DNA of 5,300 nucleotides, taken from contig JAURNO010000289.1 in NCBI GenBank assembly GCA_030830145.1, positions 1-5,300 of the forward strand. Direction: 5' to 3'. Origin of the DNA: Verrucomicrobiota bacterium (GTDB lineage Bacteria; Verrucomicrobiota; Verrucomicrobiia; Opitutales; Seribacteraceae). Both the position numbers and the translations under genes were made by a program. Positions within the stretch are counted from its first letter, which is position 1, and each line of letters opens with the position of its first letter. Positions 1-5,300 of the stretch are shown one piece after another. The notes below the pieces were generated by a model that was given only the letters and a program-made list of their open reading frames with translations, had not been told where the DNA came from and did not search any database.

Positions 1-1040
1 GCGGCTGCGTGCTTGGGGTTGGCTTGGTCTTCGGAGATCGCGAGAAAAGTCAGCATGGCCGAGCCTGCAATGAGGGTCCACCAGAAGCCGACGTTGAACT
101 TATGACCCCATTGCTTTTTCGCGATGAAAGGCTGAAGAAACATCCAGGTGACCAGAAAAACGGGAATAATGACGGCACCCCAGAAGGCCGGCACGTATTT
201 GAGTAACTGGAAAAGAAAAAGAAAATACCATTCCGGTCTTGCGGGTAATTCATTGGACGGGTCGGCAGGTGGTCCCAAGGGAGCACCGTCGAAGTAGATT
301 GTCAAACAGACCACGGCCAAAAGGACGGCCAAGCAAGCGACGGCATCCTTGAGGATTTGATCAGGCCAAAAATAACAGTCTCTTCTCGGGCGGCGCTCTT
401 TGACGTGTATGCCGTGTTTGCGGAAAAGGTAAATGTGAGCGACCACCAATCCGACCAAGGTTGCAGGAAGAACTCCGGCGTGAAAGGCAAAGAAACGGGT
501 CAGGGTATGGTGCCCGTATTCCACTCCGCCCACTACGATCTTTTGAAGGGCGGGGCCAATAATGGGTACTTCGGCCATCAAGTTTGTGGCCACGGCCGTA
601 GCCCAGTAACCCTTTTGGTCCCAGGGTAGAAGATATCCGGTCAGGGAAAGGGCAAGGGTTACGCCCATCATCAATATGCCAAACCAAAAATTAAGTTCGC
701 GGGGAGCTTTGTACGCTCCATCGATCACCACTTGCATCAAGTGCAGGACAAGGAGGACGATCATCGCCTGAGCCATGTAATGATGGACCCCCCGGAGAAA
801 CCACCCACCTGCAACTTGGTGCTCGAGAAAGTATACGCTCTCCCAAGCGGTCTGGGTACTCGGACTGTAAAACATCCAAAGCAGAGTGCCCGTGACGATT
901 TGGACGAAGAAAACGAAAGTTAGGCAACTGCCCCAGACGTAGCGCCATCTTGCTCCTCCGGGAACCTTCTCGTACAAGGCTTCCTTGACTAACCCCCGGA
1001 TGCCCGAACGATCGTCAAGCCAGTTTACCAAGCGTTTCAT
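1..1040 (-). CDS. Cytochrome b of a bc-type quinol:cytochrome c oxidoreductase (b6/subunit IV fusion), 3' end outside window
   Basis: This is the membrane subunit that oxidises quinol and carries two b hemes. The reading frame is open from the ATG at 1040 to the window edge, giving 346 codons with no stop. Residues 1-215 resemble cytochrome b6. The heme-ligand histidines fall at H86, H100, H187 and H202, with the 14-residue spacing between H187 and H202 typical of b6 rather than mitochondrial cytochrome b. The b6-type PWDQ-GYWA segment lies at 139-147. The remainder resembles subunit IV and carries the Qo-site PEWY motif at 269-272. Hydrophobic helices are visible at about 36-57, 89-106, 118-138, 188-206, 230-250, 273-283, 288-306 and 317-335. 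The b6f heme-cn cysteine (position 35) is Val here; a Cys is at 39. The ATG overlaps the Rieske TGA as ATGA, so the two are probably translationally coupled. The last visible residues are hydrophilic, so a C-terminal extension (possibly a cytochrome c domain) may follow outside the window. Confidence 0.95.
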   Translation of the reverse strand, partial: MKRLVNWLDDRSGIRGLVKEALYEKVPGGARWRYVWGSCLTFVFFVQIVTGTLLWMFYSPSTQTAWESVYFLEHQVAGGWFLRGVHHYMAQAMIVLLVLHLMQVVIDGAYKAPRELNFWFGILMMGVTLALSLTGYLLPWDQKGYWATAVATNLMAEVPIIGPALQKIVVGGVEYGHHTLTRFFAFHAGVLPATLVGLVVAHIYLFRKHGIHVKERRPRRDCYFWPDQILKDAVACLAVLLAVVCLTIYFDGAPLGPPADPSNELPARPEWYFLFLFQLLKYVPAFWGAVIIPVFLVTWMFLQPFIAKKQWGHKFNVGFWWTLIAGSAMLTFLAISEDQANPKHAA

Positions 1041-1591
1041 GAGAGAGGGATCTTTTCCGCGATATTCGGCCTGAATTGCTGGAATTGAATCCAAACCTGA
1101 CCGTCCTCGACTTTCGTTTCCATCGTATCCATTCCTCGGGGACTCGGACTGTCGTCGTTGGTGACCGACCCGTCGAGGCCGAAGGTGCTGTTGTGACAGG
1201 GGCAAAAATAATCGTTCGAATCCTTCCGGTAATCAATGGCGCATCCCAAGTGCGGGCATCTCAAATTGTAGGAAACGACCTGATCTCCCTTTCTCGTCAG
1301 GTACACGGCTCCCGCAGGAATATCGGTGTAAGTCGTCCATGCATCCTTTACCTTCGCCAAGACGACTTCGAACTTGGTGGGCGTTCCATCTTCGGGAAGA
1401 GAGGCCAAAGCCGCTACCTTGGTCCATGGCACTTTTGCATTTCCGTCTCCCTTGGTGACCGGATCCAATACGGATGGAATTCCGGTGGCAAAGGGAAAGA
1501 GGGCGCAAGCCGCGGAAGCACCTATGGTGGATGTTACGATGAACTTCCTGCGGTCTTCCTTGGGTTCTTGTTTCTTTGTATGGTCGGGCAT
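1037..1591 (-). CDS. Rieske [2Fe-2S] iron-sulfur subunit of the bc-type complex
   Basis: This 184-residue protein is the high-potential electron acceptor of the quinol-oxidising complex, passing electrons from quinol at the Qo site to a c-type cytochrome. Both Rieske boxes are intact. Box I is CPHLGC at 112-117 and box II is CPCHNSTF at 130-137. By family knowledge C112, H114, C130 and H133 bind the cluster, and C117 and C132 form the stabilising disulfide. The Pro-loop is SPSPRG at 148-153, a variant of the usual PAPRP. The N-terminus has a twin-arginine motif (DRRKFIV, 13-19) followed by a moderately hydrophobic stretch (about 17-40). This predicts Tat export with an uncleaved membrane anchor, as is usual for Rieske subunits. 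The ATG at 1591 is the only plausible start before an in-frame TAA at 1622-1624. No clear Shine-Dalgarno precedes it. The stop overlaps the cytochrome b start by four bases. Confidence 0.96.
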   Translation of the reverse strand: MPDHTKKQEPKEDRRKFIVTSTIGASAACALFPFATGIPSVLDPVTKGDGNAKVPWTKVAALASLPEDGTPTKFEVVLAKVKDAWTTYTDIPAGAVYLTRKGDQVVSYNLRCPHLGCAIDYRKDSNDYFCPCHNSTFGLDGSVTNDDSPSPRGMDTMETKVEDGQVWIQFQQFRPNIAEKIPLS

Positions 1592-1601
1592 AAATGATAG
1601 G

Positions 1602-1614
1602 GGAATTGAATTCC
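1602..1614. repeat. 13-base palindrome GGAATT-G-AATTCC
   Basis: Perfect 6-base arms surround a single central G. On the minus strand it lies 10 to 23 bases upstream of the Rieske ATG, where a ribosome-binding site would be expected. No GGAGG-like core is present. It could be an operator half-site pair or could occlude ribosome entry, but the arms are short and AT-rich, so chance is possible. Confidence 0.4.
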
Positions 1615-1627
1615 ACTCACTTTAATC

Positions 1628-1644
1628 CTCAACTTCAAGTTGAG
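1628..1644. repeat. 17-base palindrome CTCAACTT-C-AAGTTGAG
   Basis: Perfect 8-base arms surround a single central base. As RNA this folds to a 6-bp stem with a 5-base loop. It begins 20 bases after the DUF1501 stop codon. It could be a protein-binding operator or a 3'-end stabilising or processing hairpin. No U-tract follows on either strand, which argues against Rho-independent termination. Confidence 0.5.
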
Positions 1645-1663
1645 CAAGTAGGAAATGAAGGCT

Positions 1664-3136
1664 CTAAGCAAGCAGACCTTCGACGGGGTAGGCGTTTTCG
1701 ACTCCGGTCAGGCGTTGTTGCAAGCCTTGGTGAGGGAAAGTGAACTTGTGATTGTCAATTCCGAGGCAATGAAGAATGGTGGCATTCAGTTCGTTCAGGT
1801 GTACCGGGTTCTCGGTGATGTTATAGCTGAAATCATCGGTTTCTCCGAAGGTGATGCCTTTTTTGATTCCGCCGCCTGCCATCCACATGCAAAAGTTACG
1901 GGGATGGTGATCCCGTCCATAGTTCTCCCGTGTGAGTTTTCCCTGACAGTAGATCGTTCTCCCGAATTCACCACCAAACACCACCAGCGTGTCCTCGAGA
2001 AGTCCTCTGGATTTTAAATCCTTGATCAGTGCGGCCGTGGGTTGATCCACGTCCATACACTGTCCTTTGATTAATTTCGGGAGATTCCCATGCTGATCCC
2101 ATCCACGATGAAGGATTTGCACGGTCCGTACGCCTCTTTCAATCAGCCTGCGCGCCATGATGGCGGAGTGGGCGTAAGTGCCGGACTTTTCAACATTCGG
2201 ACCGTACATCTCCATGGTCGCTTTGCTTTCCTTGGATAAATCAGTCAGTTCCGGCACGCTGGTTTGCATGCGAAAAGCCATTTCGTATTGAGCAATCCGG
2301 GTTTGGGTTTCGGGATCGCCAAAGCGTTCGTAGGTCTTCCGATTCAATCTTCCCAGGGCATCGAGCATGGTCCGGCGGTCTCCCGGATTGACGCCTGGAG
2401 GATTTTTGACAAAGAGAACCGGGTCGCCCACCCCGCGGAGGGCAACGCCGTCATACTTTGAAGGAAGAAATCCACTGCTCCACATGCGGGTGAAGAGTGC
2501 CTGGGCCTGGCTGTCCTTGGGAAAAGTGGGAGTAAATACGACAAAGGCCGGGAGGTCCTGACTTGTACTCCCCAGCCCATAACTTAGCCAAGAACCCAGG
2601 CTTGGTTTGCCAGGTACCTCGCTTCCCGTCATCACGAAGGTACAGGCGGGGTCATGATTGATCGCTTCGGTATGGACGGATTTGATCATCGATATCTCGT
2701 CCGCAATTTCCTTCATGTGCGGAACCAATTCACTCATCATGATTCCTGATTTTCCGCATTTTTCGAATTTGAATTTACTGGGTGCAACCGGAAACCTGGC
2801 CTGCCCACTCGTCATTCCGGTAATCCGTTGATTATTCCGAACGGAATCAGGCAGATCCTTGTCGAAGTACTCCTCCATCACGGGCTTGTGATCAAAAAGA
2901 TCCATTTGAGCAGGAGCTCCGTTCATATGGAGATAAATCAGGTTTTTGGCCTTCGGTTTGAAATTCGGGAATCCGGGCAAGGCAGGGTGCATGTCTTCCT
3001 TGGGATCGTTTGCCAAATTGGCAAAGGCCTGTTTGCCGGCAAGCTGCGCCAGGGCAATGCCACCGAGTTTGAGACCGGCTCCCTGAAAGAAGGTTCTTCG
3101 ACTTTGAAGATTATGAAATTCGATTGCGGGATTCAT
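1664..3136 (-). CDS. DUF1501 family protein (sulfatase/alkaline-phosphatase-like fold), Tat-exported
   Basis: This 490-residue protein belongs to the DUF1501 family, which is very abundant in planctomycetes and verrucomicrobia and almost always sits beside a PSCyt2/PSD1 gene, as here. The fold is related to the alkaline phosphatase/sulfatase superfamily. The substrate and reaction are not established. A twin-arginine signal (SRRTFF, 12-17) is followed by a hydrophobic stretch (19-33) and a possible cleavage region near 37-39. Family blocks in order are [11 protein letters not shown] (72-82), HTEAINHDP (155-163), GWDQHG (345-350), GGEFGRT (388-394), GRDHHP (407-412) and MAGGGIKKG (419-427). 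The acidic and histidine residues in these blocks are candidate metal ligands. No sulfatase CxPxR motif is present, so it is not a formylglycine sulfatase. The first block reads GAPA where many relatives have GGPS. I chose the ATG at 3136; a GTG at 3139 is directly adjacent and would add one residue. The upstream gene ends seven bases before this ATG, so the two are likely co-transcribed. Confidence 0.93.
   Translation of the reverse strand: MNPAIEFHNLQSRRTFFQGAGLKLGGIALAQLAGKQAFANLANDPKEDMHPALPGFPNFKPKAKNLIYLHMNGAPAQMDLFDHKPVMEEYFDKDLPDSVRNNQRITGMTSGQARFPVAPSKFKFEKCGKSGIMMSELVPHMKEIADEISMIKSVHTEAINHDPACTFVMTGSEVPGKPSLGSWLSYGLGSTSQDLPAFVVFTPTFPKDSQAQALFTRMWSSGFLPSKYDGVALRGVGDPVLFVKNPPGVNPGDRRTMLDALGRLNRKTYERFGDPETQTRIAQYEMAFRMQTSVPELTDLSKESKATMEMYGPNVEKSGTYAHSAIMARRLIERGVRTVQILHRGWDQHGNLPKLIKGQCMDVDQPTAALIKDLKSRGLLEDTLVVFGGEFGRTIYCQGKLTRENYGRDHHPRNFCMWMAGGGIKKGITFGETDDFSYNITENPVHLNELNATILHCLGIDNHKFTFPHQGLQQRLTGVENAYPVEGLLA
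3009..3025. repeat. 17-base palindrome TTTGCCAA-A-TTGGCAAA inside the DUF1501 signal region
   Basis: Perfect 8-base arms surround one central base. It lies in the codons just after the likely signal-peptide cleavage region. A second 10-base palindrome, TTGCCGGCAA, lies at 3033-3042. The encoded residues (AFANLAN) explain much of the symmetry through Ala, Asn and Phe codon choice, so a function is unproven. Confidence 0.4.
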
Positions 3137-3143
3137 CACTGAT

Positions 3144-5300
3144 TTAATTTTTGTTTACCACTTCGTCGAGGTTGAGGATCATGTTTGCGACCAGTGTCCA
3201 GGGAGCCAATTCAAGAGGCTTGATCTTTGCGTCCGGTTCGCTCTCGCCAAAACCGATCAAATTCTCAGCCGATTTCAGATCCTGAGCATATCTTTTGCGG
3301 TTTTGGTTCAAAAGATCTTGGACGATTTCAATTTCTTCCCGGCTCGGTTTGCGGGAAGTCGCGGTCCGCCAGGCCCAGCTGATCTTTGCCTGATCTTGAT
3401 TTCCACCCGTATGAATGATTTTTTCGGCAAAGTTGCGGGCGGCTTCCACATGCTGGACATCATTGAGCAATTGAAGCGCCTGCATCGGGGTATTGCTTTT
3501 TCCGCGACCCGAGCAGCTTTGTTCGCGGTTGGGTGCATCGAAAGTGGACATGAAAGGAGCGGGTGCCGTTCTCTTGTAGAAGGTGTAAAGGCTTCTCCTG
3601 TATAGATCATCCCCTTTTCCCTGCTTGTAGTAACGGGTATTGCTGTTTCCAAAACCCACCGGTTCCCAAATATTGGGCGGTTGGTAAGGCATCACCCCAC
3701 GGCCTCCGACTTTGCCCACGAGCAAGCCACTCAAATGCAAGGCCTGGTCACGAACGATTTCCGCATCCAGCCGATATCTGGAGCCACGGGCGAGCAAACG
3801 ATTGTCCGGGTCCTTCTCGAGGAGAGCGGGTGAAACTTTGGAACTTTGCCGATAGGTTTTGCTGGCAAGAATCCTCTTGATGAATACGCGAAAGTCCCAC
3901 CCTTCTTCCATGAATTGCACGGCCAACCAGTCCAATAGTTCGGGATGGCTCGGGAGTTCACCCTGCGTACCGAAATCAGAAGTCGTTTTGACCAAGCCCG
4001 TGCCAAAGAATTGTTGCCAGATCCGATTAACGATCACCCGGGAGGTGAGGGGGTGATCGTTTCGAACCAGCCAATCAGCCAGATCCAAGCGATTGTAATC
4101 CCGGTCCTTTGGTTTAGGAGGCAGACCGGGAAGGAAAGCGGGGACTCCACGGGTTACCTTTTCTCCGGGGTTGTCATACTGCCCGCGAACCATGACAAAG
4201 CTCTCCCTTGCTTTGGGAAGATCCGCCATCACGAAGGTCGAAGGAATCTCTTTGTTCAAGGCCTCTTTCTTTTTTTCTATCTCTTCCTTTTTCTTGTTAA
4301 AGGCAGCGAGTTCTTCAGGGAAACCTTTGTAGACCTGATTTCTCCAGTAGGTGAAGGCATCGTTTTCATCACGGGAATTCCATTTTTTCGGATCCTTCCC
4401 TTTCAGTCTTCTTTGCAAAACTTGACTGAGATCTTGTTTTCTTCTGTTCTCAGACTGTTTTTTCCAGGCTGACCAGGAATAGAATGGATCGTTTGCTTGA
4501 TCGAGAGTGGAAGAGATCCCAAAGTGATCCCAGTTGACGGTTCCTGAAAATTGAGTGAGGGCAAACCCGGTAACCTTGGTTTTGGGAGAAAGTCCTATTT
4601 TGGATGCGGGGAATTTGAGCTCCACCCACTTTCCCTTTTGGGGAAGTTTTCCCATGACCACTCTTTGATGAGTTCCCTCTTTCCCCCATCCTATTTTTTC
4701 GTGAGCCCCCCAGACTGCACGATGGTTCCATCCGTTCACGTAAAACTGGAGCATGATGGCTTCCGGTGGGTTCTCGGGATCAAGAAAGCAATGGGCGAAA
4801 AAAGTTCCGTTTGTGGGAATAATCAGGTTTTTTGCTCCCGTTAACACATCCTGTCCGATTCGGTTTTGAACGGTTCGGGTGAGAGATTTGTTCCCCTTGA
4901 AAACGGGACCCTCTTTCGGACCGGTGAATTTTACATCCCCACCGACGGTTATCAATTTGCCCTCCGGAAATTCGTCTTCAAACCAAACGGTTTTTGATAC
5001 TTTTGGCTTGGGTCTGGGATTTTGATCAGCCGGATCTTCATATTTGAATTTGGCCAATGCCTGGTTGAAGTTCTTTCTCGCTTCGGCAATCTGTTTGTCA
5101 AACTTGTTTAGTTCCGCAATTTGTGCTTTCGAAGGAACTTGAATGACCGGTGGCGTATCCAACTTATTCCCATCCATGGCGGGATCGGCCGCACTGTGGA
5201 AAAAGGAATACAGCGAGTAATATTCCTTGGTGGATAGGGGATCGAATTTGTGGTCGTGACAGGTGGCGCATCCTGCGGTCAGTCCCATCCATACTTCAAC
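3144..5300 (-). CDS. PSCyt2/PSD1 protein (DUF1549 C-terminal end plus DUF1553), 5' end outside window
   Basis: The frame is open through the window edge, so the start and N-terminal part are missing; 718 residues are visible. Numbering below counts the first visible Met (5288) as 1; four residues precede it. The end of the DUF1549/PSCyt2 domain is at about 1-45. It carries the family signature [11 protein letters not shown] (7-17), which contains a CXXCH c-heme-type motif. A linker rich in Lys and Gln (55-95) is followed by a Trp-rich, probably beta-sandwich insert (about 100-258, from [10 protein letters not shown] to VNWDHFGI). A charged coiled coil lies at about 325-348. The DUF1553/PSD1 domain (about 352-714) contains [67 protein letters not shown] and the typical C-terminal NLDEVV. 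Homologues often have an N-terminal PSCyt1 cytochrome c domain and signal peptide, which would lie beyond 5300. The biochemical role is unknown; a role in an extracytoplasmic redox or catabolic complex with DUF1501 partners is inference. Confidence 0.95.
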   Translation of the reverse strand, partial: VEVWMGLTAGCATCHDHKFDPLSTKEYYSLYSFFHSAADPAMDGNKLDTPPVIQVPSKAQIAELNKFDKQIAEARKNFNQALAKFKYEDPADQNPRPKPKVSKTVWFEDEFPEGKLITVGGDVKFTGPKEGPVFKGNKSLTRTVQNRIGQDVLTGAKNLIIPTNGTFFAHCFLDPENPPEAIMLQFYVNGWNHRAVWGAHEKIGWGKEGTHQRVVMGKLPQKGKWVELKFPASKIGLSPKTKVTGFALTQFSGTVNWDHFGISSTLDQANDPFYSWSAWKKQSENRRKQDLSQVLQRRLKGKDPKKWNSRDENDAFTYWRNQVYKGFPEELAAFNKKKEEIEKKKEALNKEIPSTFVMADLPKARESFVMVRGQYDNPGEKVTRGVPAFLPGLPPKPKDRDYNRLDLADWLVRNDHPLTSRVIVNRIWQQFFGTGLVKTTSDFGTQGELPSHPELLDWLAVQFMEEGWDFRVFIKRILASKTYRQSSKVSPALLEKDPDNRLLARGSRYRLDAEIVRDQALHLSGLLVGKVGGRGVMPYQPPNIWEPVGFGNSNTRYYKQGKGDDLYRRSLYTFYKRTAPAPFMSTFDAPNREQSCSGRGKSNTPMQALQLLNDVQHVEAARNFAEKIIHTGGNQDQAKISWAWRTATSRKPSREEIEIVQDLLNQNRKRYAQDLKSAENLIGFGESEPDAKIKPLELAPWTLVANMILNLDEVVNKN
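4029..4061. repeat. 11-bp perfect inverted repeat (hairpin) within the PSD1 coding region
   Basis: The left arm AACGATCACCC (4029-4039) is the exact reverse complement of the right arm GGGTGATCGTT (4051-4061), with an 11-base spacer. The arms encode the conserved PSD1 segment [11 protein letters not shown]. In mRNA this would be a stable stem-loop. It may be a by-product of codon choice in a conserved motif. Confidence 0.5.

Larger units (their letters stand above)
1592..1663 (-). promoter_or_regulatory. 72-base intergenic gap with two palindromes, between the DUF1501 and Rieske genes
   Basis: This is the only substantial non-coding stretch in the window. It holds a 17-base palindrome (1628-1644) and a 13-base palindrome (1602-1614, 12 bases before the Rieske ATG). 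The gap is long enough for a promoter, operator or mRNA-processing site feeding the Rieske-cytochrome b pair. The best -35/-10 candidate I can find on the minus strand is TTGCTC, 17 bases, TAAAGT. This is a poor sigma-70 match and overlaps the larger palindrome. Neither palindrome is followed by a T-tract on the minus strand, so a standard intrinsic terminator is not supported. The regulatory role is inferred. Confidence 0.35.

Noticed and set aside
361..687. Minus-strand 108-codon frame overlapping cytochrome b
   Set aside because: It is in a different frame from the cytochrome b reading, is rich in Arg, Pro and Ser, and lacks membrane helices. The true frame is continuous and carries all heme ligands.
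1076..1597. 173-codon plus-strand frame opposite the Rieske gene
   Set aside because: It mirrors the Rieske gene on the other strand, shows no recognisable domain, and the minus-strand product has complete Rieske motifs.
1628..1644. Intrinsic terminator after the DUF1501 gene
   Set aside because: The hairpin stem is only about 6 bp as RNA and no U-tract follows on either strand.
1616..1650. Sigma-70 promoter for the Rieske gene (TTGCTC, 17 bases, TAAAGT)
   Set aside because: Only 3 of 6 and 4 of 6 consensus matches, so it is too weak to list as a promoter.
1655..2017. 120-codon plus-strand frame opposite the DUF1501 C-terminus
   Set aside because: It lies entirely antisense to conserved DUF1501 blocks, and its composition fits a shadow frame.
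4262..4300. T/C-rich tract on the plus strand as a low-complexity or regulatory element
   Set aside because: It is explained by Lys/Glu codons of the coiled coil ([12 protein letters not shown]) on the minus strand.
3945..4472. 175-codon plus-strand frame opposite the PSD1 gene
   Set aside because: It is an antisense shadow of conserved PSD1 coding sequence, with no domain or signal of its own.
1..5300. Mobile elements, CRISPR arrays, tRNA or rRNA genes
   Set aside because: No direct-repeat arrays, transposase-like frames, terminal repeats or RNA-gene signatures were seen, and coding sequence fills almost the entire window.

Overview
The window is a gene-dense, single-strand block: four genes, all on the minus strand, and both end genes are cut by the window edges. 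The paired DUF1549/DUF1553 (PSCyt2/PSD1) and DUF1501 proteins are a hallmark of the Planctomycetes-Verrucomicrobia (PVC) group. I infer a PVC bacterium from that pair and from the weak or absent Shine-Dalgarno sequences at all visible starts. I cannot choose the phylum from this window.

In transcription order (high to low coordinates) the layout is as follows. (1) 5300-3144: the C-terminal ~718 residues of a PSCyt2/PSD1 protein with a CXXCH site, a beta-rich insert and a coiled coil. (2) 3136-1664: a complete DUF1501 protein with a twin-arginine signal, seven bases downstream. (3) A 72-base gap, 1663-1592, containing two near-perfect palindromes. (4) 1591-1037: a complete Tat-type Rieske iron-sulfur protein. 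(5) 1040-1: a cytochrome b that overlaps the Rieske gene by ATGA and runs off the window. It is a fusion of a cytochrome b6-like part and a subunit IV-like part.

The Rieske and cytochrome b genes are the core of a quinol-oxidising bc-type complex. It would oxidise quinol at the periplasmic face and pass electrons to a c-type acceptor. The PSCyt2/PSD1 and DUF1501 pair is probably exported and has no established biochemical function. Its position directly upstream of a bc complex, on the same strand, is the most thought-provoking feature here. It suggests, but does not show, a link between the planctomycete-type cytochrome system and the quinol pool.

Apart from the 72-base gap and the 7-base spacer there is no non-coding DNA. 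I see no RNA genes, mobile elements, CRISPR arrays or convincing terminators. I do not see strong evidence for a wholly new system. The findings are variations and context around known but poorly understood families.
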